From assembly GCA_944392585.1 (NCBI GenBank), contig CALXXA010000038.1:1-39341 (forward strand): a stretch of 39,341 nucleotides of DNA. The letters run 5' to 3'. The notes below the pieces were generated by a model. That model made no database searches and was not told where the DNA came from. It saw nothing but the letters and a program-made list of their open reading frames with translations. The translations under genes and the position numbers were made by a program. This DNA is from an uncultured Alphaproteobacteria bacterium. GTDB taxonomy: Bacteria > Pseudomonadota > Alphaproteobacteria > CAAHEQ01 > UBA3637. Below are positions 24,948-33,243 of this stretch, piece after piece (the stretch's first letter is position 1; every line of letters starts with the position of its first letter).

Positions 24948-26597
24948 ATGAAAGATGAAATAGTTAATAAAATTTTCCCGTATCCTTTACCATCTATCGC
25001 TGAAATTGAATCAAAATATCCTGACAGGGCTCTTCCAGAAGGAGCAAAAGTCACACGTATTGCTCCAAGTCCAACGGGTCTAATGCATATAGGGAATCTT
25101 AGCGCTGCTCTTATTTCCGAACGGTTTGCCCATCAATCTGACGGCGTTTTCTTTTTAAGAATCGAAGATACTGATCAAAAAAGAAAAGTGGAGGGTGCTG
25201 TTGATTTAATTTTAAAAACTTTTGATGATTATGATATCCAAAATGATGAAGGTCCAGTCTTGAATAAAAAAGAAATAGGTCTTTACGGCCCTTATTTTCA
25301 AAGTGCTCGTAAAGAAATTTATCAGGCTTATGTCAAGGATTGGTTGAAAAAAGATCTTGCGTATCTTTGCTTTTGTTCGGAAGAAGAAAAAGAAAAAAAT
25401 GATGCCCTTCAAGTAGCTCAGAACATGCGCCCGGGTTACTATGGAAGATGGGCTAAATGTCGAAATTTATCTCAAGACACCATTTTGCAATATCTTAATG
25501 AAGGGAAAAAATTCGTTGTTCGATTTAAATCTCCTGGACATTATAATAATAAAATTATTATTCGTGATGCCTTACGTGGAAATTTGAAATTTCCAGAAAA
25601 TGATTTAGATATTGTCATCTTAAAAGGAGATGGACTTCCTACGTATCATTTTGCTCATCTCATTGATGATCATCTTATGCGAACAACACATGTGTTTCGA
25701 GGAGAAGAATGGCTTTCTTCTTTGCCTCTTCATATTCAACTGTTCCAAGCAATGGGCTGGAATCCTCCTCAATATGCACATATTTCGCATATTCAAAAAA
25801 TGGATGAAACCGGAAATCGTCGTAAAATATCTAAACGCCTTGATCCGGAAGCCAAACTAACTTACTACACTGACAAAGGATATCCCAAGGTGGCTCTTAT
25901 CGAATACTTGCTTAATTTAGCAAATTCTAATTTCGAAGATTGGCGGAGAGCTAATCCTGACAAGCCTTATACAGATTTTGAGTTGTCTCTAAAAAAGTTA
26001 AATGCCAGCGGAGCTTTATTTGATTTTCTTAAGCTCAATAGTATTAGCAAAGATGTTATTTCTAAAATGACTGCTCAGGAAGTCTATGATAATGCTCTTG
26101 ATTGGATGAAAAACTATGATCCTTTATTTGCTCAAGTCATGGAAAATAACAAAGATTATATGCTGAAAATCTTTAATATAGAGCGAGAAGGAGCAAAAAA
26201 AGTACGGAAAGACATTATTGTTTGGGAGGATGTAAAAAAAGAAGTTGCTTATTTTTTTGACGACTTGTTTTCTTTAACTTATAAAGATGCTTGCAATCTA
26301 CTTTCTCCCTTATCTGTCAGCGACATATCTAATATAATTAATTCTTTTGTTGAAACATATGATGAAAGTGACACAAAAGAAAATTGGTTCTCTAAAATTA
26401 AAAAAATCGCTTCTGACTATGGTTTCTCTGCTGATATGAAAGCCTATAAAGCCAATCCTTCTCTTTTTAAAGGAAATATCTCTGATGTCGCTAAAGTATT
26501 ACGTGTTTTTGTAACTGGGAAAGATCAATCTCCGGATTTGTATGCAATCATGCAAGTCATGGGGAAAGAGCGTGTGTTAAAAAGATTAAAAATATAA
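24948..26597 (+). CDS. gltX: Glutamyl-tRNA synthetase, clostridial-like long form
   Basis: Charges tRNA(Glu) with glutamate. The 549 residues are longer than the roughly 470 of common proteobacterial forms. An N-terminal extension (SKYPDRALPEGAKVTRIAPS) precedes the HIGH-like MHIGN near residue 47. The KMSKS-like motif is RRKISKRLDPEA near residue 290. Then ANSNFEDWRRANPD and LKKLNASGALFDFLKLN read like GluRS of Clostridia, with which I compare from memory. LRIEDTDQKRK and VFRGEEWL are general class Ia GluRS marks. It has its own promoter, and the ABC exporter follows 4 bases later. Confidence 0.93.
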   Translation: MKDEIVNKIFPYPLPSIAEIESKYPDRALPEGAKVTRIAPSPTGLMHIGNLSAALISERFAHQSDGVFFLRIEDTDQKRKVEGAVDLILKTFDDYDIQNDEGPVLNKKEIGLYGPYFQSARKEIYQAYVKDWLKKDLAYLCFCSEEEKEKNDALQVAQNMRPGYYGRWAKCRNLSQDTILQYLNEGKKFVVRFKSPGHYNNKIIIRDALRGNLKFPENDLDIVILKGDGLPTYHFAHLIDDHLMRTTHVFRGEEWLSSLPLHIQLFQAMGWNPPQYAHISHIQKMDETGNRRKISKRLDPEAKLTYYTDKGYPKVALIEYLLNLANSNFEDWRRANPDKPYTDFELSLKKLNASGALFDFLKLNSISKDVISKMTAQEVYDNALDWMKNYDPLFAQVMENNKDYMLKIFNIEREGAKKVRKDIIVWEDVKKEVAYFFDDLFSLTYKDACNLLSPLSVSDISNIINSFVETYDESDTKENWFSKIKKIASDYGFSADMKAYKANPSLFKGNISDVAKVLRVFVTGKDQSPDLYAIMQVMGKERVLKRLKI

Positions 26598-26601
26598 AAA
26601 A

Positions 26602-28359
26602 ATGTTTTCAAAGATTCAAGAAACTCAATTCGTTAAAAACTATAAAAGAATGTGGCCTTTCGTCAAGCCGTATTGGTTTAGAGCGTTATTAGCTACTTTA
26701 ATTACAATCCCTATTGGTTCTTTAGACGCTGTAATCGCCTTGTCTTTAAAGCCCTACATGGATAACGTGTTAATAGATAAAAGTATAGATACTCCTTTTT
26801 ATATTCCTCTTTTAATCATTCTGTTTACGATTATTCAAAGTGGTTTAGATTATTCTTCCAGCTACTTAAACACTTGGGTAGGTTCAAAAATTACAATGGA
26901 ACTCAAAAAAAAGCTTTATAAAAAGCTCATTTCTTTTCAGTCTGCTTATTTTGATAATACTTCTTCTGGAAGTGTTGTCTTTCGTTATGATAATGATCCA
27001 AACTTGGCTTGTACCGGGTTATTAAATAATTTAAAAGTTTTCACAACTCGTTTGTTTTCTTCAGTTTCCTTAATTTGTGTTCTTATCTACACTTCTTGGG
27101 AACTAGCTATTATTGCAATCACTATTTTATTCTTTTCTTTATATCCATTAACAAAAATTCGCCAAAAAATTAAGGAAATTACAAACAGAACAGTCTTGGC
27201 CGGAGGAGAAGCCGTTACTTTATATAATGAGACATATGCTGGAAACAAAACAATTGCTTCTTATAATTTAAAAGAATATCAAGAAAAACAATTCCAAACT
27301 GTTCTCACAAAATTATTTAAGCTCGCTATCAAACAAACACAAAAAACAGCTTGGTTATCTCCGATGATGCATATTATCATCTCTATAGGTATAGCTCTTG
27401 TTATTTGGGCCGGAAGTTCTTTAATTATGAACCATCAAATCACCGGCGGAGATTTTGTTGCTTTTATGACCGCTATGTTAATGCTTTATACCCCTATAAA
27501 AAATATCGGTAAAAACTTCAGCTCTGTCCAATTATCTTTTATGGCCATAGATAGAGTTTTCGAGATCTTAGAACAACCGGTTACTATCCGAGATAATAAA
27601 AATCCTAAAATACTTACAGAATTAAAAAAAGAAATTACTTTCCAAGATGTTGCTTTTGAGTATAAACCAGGAGTGCCTGTCCTAAAAGGAATTAATTTAC
27701 ACCTAAGAAAAGGACAAACTATTGCTTTTGTCGGAAATTCAGGAGGCGGAAAAACAACACTGGTTAACTTAATCCCTCGTTTTTATGATGTAACTCGCGG
27801 TTCCATCCAAATAGATGGCATAGATATTCGAGAATTTTCTATAGAATCTTTAAGAAGTAATATCGCTGTCGTCTTTCAAGATAACTTTTTGTTCTCTGGA
27901 ACAATTTTAGATAATATCTTACTGGGGAAACCAAACGCTTCTCCTCAAGAGATAGAGCAAGCGTTAAAAAGTGCTTGCTTAGATGAATTCGTTCATGAAC
28001 TGAAAGATGGCTTAAATACAAACATTGGAGAAAGAGGAACTCTTTTATCCTGAGGGCAAAAACAACGTGTCGCCATAGCGCGTGCTTTTTTGAAAAACGC
28101 TCCTATTGTTATTTTGGATGAAGCGACATCTGCTCTGGATAATAAATCAGAGGCTATTGTTCAAAAAGCAATTGATAATCTAATGGAAGACAGGACTGTT
28201 TTCGTTATTGCTCATAGGTTATCCACAGTTCAAAATGCAGATAGAATTGTTGTCGTGAATGAAGGATTAATAGTTGAAGAAGGAACTCATGAAGAACTGT
28301 TAAACATTGAAAATGGTGCCTATAAAGCTCTTTATATGGCTCAATTTAAGACGAAGTGA
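26602..28359 (+). pseudogene. MsbA-type ABC exporter interrupted by in-frame TGA in the signature motif
   Basis: Full-length ABC half-transporter of the MsbA family (lipid A or lipid flippase type): six membrane helices in residues 1-310, then an ATPase domain. Walker A is GNSGGGKTT near residue 375, the Q-loop VFQDNFLF, Walker B and D-loop [11 protein letters not shown], and the H-loop AHRLS. Codon 484 at 28051-28053 is TGA, exactly where the first Gly of LSGGQ belongs (LLS[15 protein letters not shown]), and the frame then stays open to 28359. GGA to TGA is one base change. A product stopping at 483 lacks Walker B and cannot work as an ATPase. Either the gene is newly broken, the base is wrong, or UGA is read through. 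It could be one of several MsbA-like genes in this genome. Its end overlaps the convergent mscS gene. Confidence 0.85.
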
Positions 28360-29206
28360 TTTTCAACTGACTTATTCTTTTCAAAATCTTTAATCTTAAG
28401 TCACTCATAATTTGATTTTTCGCCAATATGTTTCTAACGGAGAAGTATACTTCTAATTGGATTTTTTCATTCTTCATACTGGTAATAAGAATACGTGGTT
28501 TAGGATTTTTTAAAATCTCGGCATGAGTTGATAAAGATTTTTGAAGCAATTTTTCCACTTTAAAAATATCACACGTAATAGGCAAGGTTATTTTTAAAAG
28601 ACTCTCTGCAGAGGTTTGCTGATAAGTTAAAACTGTTATATCTGTCGATAAAACAGAGGCATTCGGGATTAAAATACGTATATTATCATTGGTTTCAAGT
28701 TCCGTAGAACGAATATTAACTCGTCTTACAATTCCCTGCTTCCCATTGATAATAACTTTATCTCCGACTTTTATTGTCTGCCCAAATAAAATAATAATCC
28801 CAGAAAAAAAGTTATTTACGACATTTTGTAATCCGAATCCTATCCCGACCGAAAGAGCTCCGGCTATAATCGTGAAATTTTTAAGGTTGATTCCTAAAGC
28901 CGATAAAACAAAAAGAAATGCCAAAATCAAGCCCAAATAACCCATGACGGAAACAATAGTCAGTTGAGTGCTCTTTGTTAAGTCGGTCTTCGGCAAGAGG
29001 TGTAATTGTAAAAGCTTTTGAACTAATTTTGTGACTTCCATAGTTATAATAAAAACCAGAAAAGCAAAAAACAGTGGGGCTAAAGGTAAATTAAATTGAC
29101 CTATATGAACATTCATTAATTGAGTTTTAAGGGCAGGGGATAATTCTAAAATAACCGCCACTAAAATTAAAAAACAAACTAAAAAAGCTTTTATATACTT
29201 AAACAT
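28346..29206 (-). CDS. Small-conductance mechanosensitive channel (MscS family)
   Basis: Releases solutes on osmotic downshock, in the inner membrane. The 286 residues have hydrophobic helices near 5-25, 40-60, and 78-100, then the pore helix region [21 protein letters not shown] (split: [21 protein letters not shown]) near residue 116. A beta domain follows ([20 protein letters not shown], then [12 protein letters not shown]). I start at ATG 29206 because AGGAG lies 5 bases upstream; a TTG at 29224 precedes that site. It overlaps the end of the ABC exporter by 14 bases. Confidence 0.92.
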   Translation of the reverse strand: MFKYIKAFLVCFLILVAVILELSPALKTQLMNVHIGQFNLPLAPLFFAFLVFIITMEVTKLVQKLLQLHLLPKTDLTKSTQLTIVSVMGYLGLILAFLFVLSALGINLKNFTIIAGALSVGIGFGLQNVVNNFFSGIIILFGQTIKVGDKVIINGKQGIVRRVNIRSTELETNDNIRILIPNASVLSTDITVLTYQQTSAESLLKITLPITCDIFKVEKLLQKSLSTHAEILKNPKPRILITSMKNEKIQLEVYFSVRNILAKNQIMSDLRLKILKRISQLKITSS

Positions 29207-29314
29207 TTTTTCTCCTATATCCAAATAAGTACAGAAATAATCTAAAAAAATGGAAAAATCAAGATTTATATAGTTTTATATTGAGAACAAACTTAAATAT
29301 GATATAGTACTCAC

Positions 29315-29587
29315 ATGCATGAGATTATCGGATTAATAGGTTCTTTTTCATTTGCGGTTTGTTCATGGCCACTAGCCTATGATTGTTATAAACATAATTC
29401 TGCCGCAGGAATTAAGTGGTCTTTTATTATTATTTGGTTCATTGCTGCTTTGTTCAGTTCTATTTATGCAATAGCCATTCGGAAATATATTCTTCTTCCC
29501 AATTATATTTCCGGTGGGCTAGGTATTTGCCTTATTTTTTATATAAAAGCAAAAGAAGTATGGGATATAAAGCATCATGTGGATTGA
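29315..29587 (+). CDS. Three-TM PQ-loop/SemiSWEET-like protein, first of a pair
   Basis: A 90-residue membrane protein with about three hydrophobic helices. The first helix ends in SFAVCSWPLAYDCYKHNSAA, which sits where PQ-loop proteins carry their Pro-Gln; here the pair is Pro-Leu. IKWSFIIIWFIAALFSSIYA follows as helix 2. SemiSWEETs with three helices dimerise to move sugars; the substrate here is unknown. The gene overlaps the next by 11 bases, so the two are translated together and may form a heterodimer. No strong ribosome site is visible for this gene. Confidence 0.7.
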   Translation: MHEIIGLIGSFSFAVCSWPLAYDCYKHNSAAGIKWSFIIIWFIAALFSSIYAIAIRKYILLPNYISGGLGICLIFYIKAKEVWDIKHHVD

Positions 29588-29837
29588 TATAATCGGCTGG
29601 ATAGGAGGAGGGTGTTATGCTATTTTTGCGATTCCTCAAACTCTTTCCGTCATAAAAAGTGGTCATGCAAAAACCATTAGTTTATATTTTTTGATTTTGA
29701 TGTGGATAGGTTCTTTTTTAAGCTTAATATATATTTATCCGACCAAAGAAGGTCCTTTAATAATAAATTTTTCAATGAGTCTCATCACTTCCAGCATTAT
29801 GTTAAAATATAAGTTTTTTGAAAGAAAAAAGATCTAA
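29577..29837 (+). CDS. Three-TM PQ-loop/SemiSWEET-like protein, second of a pair
   Basis: An 86-residue membrane protein with three helices and a classic PQ-loop: GGCYAIFAIPQTLSVIKSG near residues 10-29, then KTISLYFLILMWIGSFLSLI. The helix pattern and KTIS turn match SemiSWEET/PQ-loop proteins. It starts inside the 3' end of the previous gene in another frame, with AGAAGTATGGGAT rather than a strong ribosome site upstream, which suggests coupling to its partner. Its final bases overlap the end of the reading frame that continues beyond anmK on the other strand. Confidence 0.75.
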   Translation: MWIDIIGWIGGGCYAIFAIPQTLSVIKSGHAKTISLYFLILMWIGSFLSLIYIYPTKEGPLIINFSMSLITSSIMLKYKFFERKKI

Positions 29838-29980
29838 TTTTTATTATTCTGCCATCCTTTTGAAGCTAAACTAATTTTATCATTTATAGGTCCTTGAAAA
29901 GGCTTTCGCATAACCCCTAGAATTAATTTCTCCCCCTTCTTTATTAACTCAGGAAGTTCCCAAGTTTTCTTTTTTTTTTT
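29834..29980 (-). other. In-frame continuation of anmK beyond its TAA
   Basis: Directly after the anmK TAA the same frame is open for 48 codons to a TAG at 29834-29836. It starts with a Lys run from an A tract, then reads TWELPELIKKGEKL and ILGVMRKPFQGP. AnmK proteins normally continue about 30 residues beyond the EARLCADLA region with an LP pair and a Gly-rich end, so this is likely the lost C-terminus. This is inferred from position and pattern, not from an alignment. Confidence 0.55.
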
Positions 29981-31120
29981 TTACCGTGCCAAATCAGCAC
30001 AAAGCCGTGCTTCCATAAATTCCCCAAAAGCAGAATAAAAAATCTCAGCGTTTCCAAATCGTTTTTGGATAAGTTCAAACTCTTTTTTATGCTCCGATAG
30101 AATAAAGCCTTTTCCTTTTAATAAATTTTTAAAAGTCTGCATAGCTACTTGATTATGCCATCCGCCTCCGAATAAGATAAATCTTGGAGTAATTTCCCAT
30201 TCAACAGGAATATATTTTAATGAATGAACAGCGATATAAGCACTAAAATATTCACACGTATGAAGGACATCATAAAAATGTACTATAGGTTCTTGAAAAT
30301 CCTTAATTTGGAAAAGATGATAAAAGGCAGGATCTCCGGATTTTGGGAAAGGAAGATTATAAAAATTATGGCCTGTCTCTGTAAAAGCACTTTTATCAAA
30401 TAATTTTTTCAAAAGAAGAGGGATTAATTTGCCTTTTAACCCGTCTTCGCCATTAATATCATAAGCTTTTTTATTCTTTGTATGTCTCCGAATTAAAGCG
30501 TCGCTAAAAGCATTAAAAGGTCCTGCATCCCATGCTGCCTTCGTCTTTTGATTGATAATCACAGCTAAATTAGAAGTATTTCCCGCATTGTAATAAATAC
30601 CATCCCCTTCATAAGCCGCAATATGAGCATTGTGAGGCCCAATTAAAGGCGCCGCTTCATAATTATTCATAATCAAATTAGAACGAAAATCATAAACAAC
30701 GGGAATCCCCGTTAAGTTCGCAAGCATTTGACCAGAGCCAATTTGTAAAGTATATGGATATTTTTGATTAATCGAAGGAGGTGAATAATCTAAAGTCTTT
30801 CCATGAAAACCAATTGCATCTACAGATGATAAATCAATATCGTTTTGACGGCACATTTTTTTTATTGCATTTGCTATTCCCCAAATATATTCATTATGAA
30901 AAGATTGGAATTCTTTCCTTTCTTCCAAATCTTTCATAGATACCTTATAATTAACAATTATATTTCTTAATTGATTAACTTTCTTCCTCATATCTCCTGT
31001 ATATGCTTCCGAATAAGAACAAATATCCGTTATTTTATCTGCATTGAATTCGGTTAGAACCAAATCTATAGCATCCATAGAATTTCCGGTCATACTTCCT
31101 ATAATTCTATACCTTGTCAT
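29981..31120 (-). CDS. anmK: Anhydro-N-acetylmuramic acid kinase, probably cut short by an in-frame TAA
   Basis: Phosphorylates and opens 1,6-anhydroMurNAc during peptidoglycan recycling. The 379 residues include a divergent phosphate loop GSMTGNSMDAID (usual GxMSGTSxDGxD), GFHGKTLDYSP near residue 100, TLQIGSG, VVYDFRSN, WDAGPFNAFSDALI near residue 193 with the likely catalytic Asp, and FILFGGGWHNQ near residue 315. The protein stops at EARLCADLAR with TAA at 29981-29983, and the frame continues in a way that looks like the missing C-terminus. The TAA borders an 11-A run. Its start overlaps murQ by 4 bases; the two act in sequence. Confidence 0.85.
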   Translation of the reverse strand: MTRYRIIGSMTGNSMDAIDLVLTEFNADKITDICSYSEAYTGDMRKKVNQLRNIIVNYKVSMKDLEERKEFQSFHNEYIWGIANAIKKMCRQNDIDLSSVDAIGFHGKTLDYSPPSINQKYPYTLQIGSGQMLANLTGIPVVYDFRSNLIMNNYEAAPLIGPHNAHIAAYEGDGIYYNAGNTSNLAVIINQKTKAAWDAGPFNAFSDALIRRHTKNKKAYDINGEDGLKGKLIPLLLKKLFDKSAFTETGHNFYNLPFPKSGDPAFYHLFQIKDFQEPIVHFYDVLHTCEYFSAYIAVHSLKYIPVEWEITPRFILFGGGWHNQVAMQTFKNLLKGKGFILSEHKKEFELIQKRFGNAEIFYSAFGEFMEARLCADLAR

Positions 31121-32001
31121 GAAATAATCTTTCTTAAAACGCCTTTATTTTCATTCAATAGCTTATTTGCTTCTTTTTTAGAAATTTTCTTAATAGCCAT
31201 TATACACGCTACTTTTACATGGTTATTCGCTTTTTTCAAAAAATAAGCCGCTCCTTTATGAGGCACTTTTGCTATTTCCGAAATAATTTTTATCGCTCTG
31301 TTTTTTAACTTATTATTGATAGGTTGTAGATCAACCATATAATTTTTATATGTTTTCCCAATGCGAATCATAGATGCCGTTGATAACATGTTTAAAATCA
31401 TTTTCTGCGCAGTTCCAGATTTCATTCGTGAAGAACCGCTGATTATTTCTTCTCCAACAAGAGGATTAATAAAAACATCACAGAAAAAAGCTAATTTTGC
31501 ATTTTCGTTTGAGGAAATACCGATTGTCTTACATCCCAAACGAGTCGCTTCTTTTAAAACCGTTATAACATATGGTGTATTCCCTCCGGCGGATATTCCA
31601 ACAATAACATCTTTTGGCGTCGGTTGAAACTTTTTTAAATCCTCGATCCCACTCTTATAAGAATCTTCTACTTTTTCAACGGATTTATATAATGCCGTTT
31701 TCCCTCCGGCAATAAAGCTACAAATTTTATCTTGTCCTACTCCGAATGTCGGATACGTTTCCGAAGCATCTAACACACCTAATCTTCCGCTTGTCCCAGC
31801 TCCAAAGTAAGCTAGGCGACCTTCTTTTAAAAAAGCATCAACTATCAAGTCAACCGCTTCTGTTATTTGCGGTAGAACTTTTTCTACGGCAATAGCTACT
31901 TTTTTGTCTTCTTCGTTCATTAATTTAACAATGTCAAATGTATTCATTGTATCAATATTTATTGATGCCGGATTGCTTTCTTCTGTTAAAATTTGTTTCA
32001 T
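31117..32001 (-). CDS. murQ: N-acetylmuramic acid 6-phosphate etherase
   Basis: Splits MurNAc-6-phosphate into GlcNAc-6-phosphate and lactate, the step after AnmK. The 294 residues have an SIS domain: FGAGTSGRLGVLDASE near residue 68, GISAGGNTPYV near residue 140 and GSSRMKSGTAQKMILNMLST near residue 192, all typical of MurQ. I start at ATG 32001; a GTG at 32007 is in frame but lies within the spacer after the weak AAGAG. It overlaps anmK by 4 bases and diverges from spmA-spmB. Confidence 0.95.
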   Translation of the reverse strand: MKQILTEESNPASINIDTMNTFDIVKLMNEEDKKVAIAVEKVLPQITEAVDLIVDAFLKEGRLAYFGAGTSGRLGVLDASETYPTFGVGQDKICSFIAGGKTALYKSVEKVEDSYKSGIEDLKKFQPTPKDVIVGISAGGNTPYVITVLKEATRLGCKTIGISSNENAKLAFFCDVFINPLVGEEIISGSSRMKSGTAQKMILNMLSTASMIRIGKTYKNYMVDLQPINNKLKNRAIKIISEIAKVPHKGAAYFLKKANNHVKVACIMAIKKISKKEANKLLNENKGVLRKIIS

Positions 32002-32071
32002 AATCACTCTTAATAAAATATTTATATTTTAAGACTAATATAAATTTTATCAAAAAAGGAAATATCTGACA

Positions 32072-32683
32072 ATGATTAATTATATTTGGCTTTTTTTTAT
32101 TCTCTCTTCTGTTGTTATCGCTTTTTTCAACAATACGATACAAGATGTTTTTCATGCAATACTTTCTTCTTGCGAACAAGCGGTTTCCATATCAATAGGT
32201 CTTATTGGAATTATGGCTTTTTGGCTCGGATTAATGAAAATCGCTCATGCCTCTGGATTAATGAATTTAATCGCTCGTATCTTATCTCCTTTAATACATC
32301 TGCTTTTCCCAGAGATTCCTAAAAATAATCCTGTCCAGGCCGATATCACCATGAACATATCTGCTAATGCTTTGGGATTAGGAAACGCCGCAACTCCCTT
32401 TGGAATTAAGGCTATGGAAGGTCTCCAAAAACTCAATACTCATGATAAAAAAACGGCCAGCGACGCAATGTGTACTTTTCTAACCATTAATACTGCCGGA
32501 GTTCAATTAATTCCTGTAACAGCTATTGCTATTCTAGCTTCTTTAAATGCTGATAATCCAACAGATATTATTATTCCAACAATAATTACTACTTTATCGG
32601 CATTAATAATAGGTATTATATTCGTCAAAGGTTTAATAAAAATTTTCCCTAAGAAAGTCTCTAGAGAGGAGAAAATTCAATGA
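32072..32683 (+). CDS. spmA: Spore maturation protein A-like (nucleoside-recognition/Gate domain)
   Basis: A 203-residue inner-membrane protein with about five helices. EQAVSISIGLIGIMAFWLGL near residue 35, MNISANALGLGNAATPFGIK near residue 95 and MCTFLTINTAGVQLIP near residue 133 are the SpmA pattern. In Bacillus SpmA and SpmB affect spore core dehydration, but the pair is widespread in non-sporulating bacteria, where its job is unknown, perhaps transport. It overlaps spmB by 4 bases. Confidence 0.88.
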   Translation: MINYIWLFFILSSVVIAFFNNTIQDVFHAILSSCEQAVSISIGLIGIMAFWLGLMKIAHASGLMNLIARILSPLIHLLFPEIPKNNPVQADITMNISANALGLGNAATPFGIKAMEGLQKLNTHDKKTASDAMCTFLTINTAGVQLIPVTAIAILASLNADNPTDIIIPTIITTLSALIIGIIFVKGLIKIFPKKVSREEKIQ

Positions 32684-33204
32684 TTTCTTTTATCTCCGTC
32701 GCATTTATCCCTTTGTTAATATGCTTTTTTCTAATCTACGGAACATGTAAACGTGTCCCTGTTTATGAAACCTTTACACAAGGAGCAAAAGAAGGATTCG
32801 AAATTTCCGTGCGTATTATTCCATACCTTGTTGCAATGATGGTTGCTGTTGGGATGTTTAGAGCAAGTGGAGCAATAGATTTATTAGCAAAATGGGCAAA
32901 TCCTTTTTTAACCTGGCTTGGAATCCCGGCAGATTTATTACCTTTAGCAATCGTTCGGTCGTTGTCAGGAAGCGGGGCGAGGGGAATTTTTGCAGAAATA
33001 GCGGCAACGCATGGAGCTGATAATCCTATCACAAAAACAGCAGCTGTTATGTTAGGAAGTTCAGAAACAACTTTTTATGTCCTATCGGTTTACTTCGGAT
33101 CCGTTGGAATTACAAAATTTCGGCATGCGGTATCGGCCGGAATTATCGCTGATCTAGCAGGTATTATTATTGCTTTAATTGTATCAAAAATTGCATTTTA
33201 CTAG
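32680..33204 (+). CDS. spmB: Spore maturation protein B-like (nucleoside-recognition/Gate domain)
   Basis: A 174-residue inner-membrane protein partnering SpmA. FTQGAKEGFEISVRIIPYLV near residue 32, RSLSGSGARGIFAEIAATHG near residue 89 and MLGSSETTFYVLSVYFGSVG near residue 125 are SpmB signatures. It overlaps spmA by 4 bases with GGAG upstream of the ATG, so the two are made together. No sporulation gene is seen nearby, so a role outside spores is expected. Confidence 0.9.
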   Translation: MISFISVAFIPLLICFFLIYGTCKRVPVYETFTQGAKEGFEISVRIIPYLVAMMVAVGMFRASGAIDLLAKWANPFLTWLGIPADLLPLAIVRSLSGSGARGIFAEIAATHGADNPITKTAAVMLGSSETTFYVLSVYFGSVGITKFRHAVSAGIIADLAGIIIALIVSKIAFY

Positions 33205-33210
33205 AACTGT

Positions 33211-33243
33211 CAAAAGTATTTAAATATGAATTAGTACTTTTTC
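33211..33243. terminator. Possible weak terminator between spmB and accD
   Basis: AAAAGTA and TACTTTT form a 7-base stem with a 16-base loop, and a T-rich stretch follows on the plus strand. It overlaps the last accD codons. The long loop makes it weak. Confidence 0.3.

Noticed and set aside
25630-25860. Plus-strand open frame inside gltX
   Set aside because: It is an out-of-frame shadow of the GluRS catalytic domain.
26602-28359. UGA read as Gly or Trp (alternative genetic code)
   Set aside because: TGA ends intact genes such as def and the dCMP deaminase gene, and two other interrupted genes carry TAA instead.
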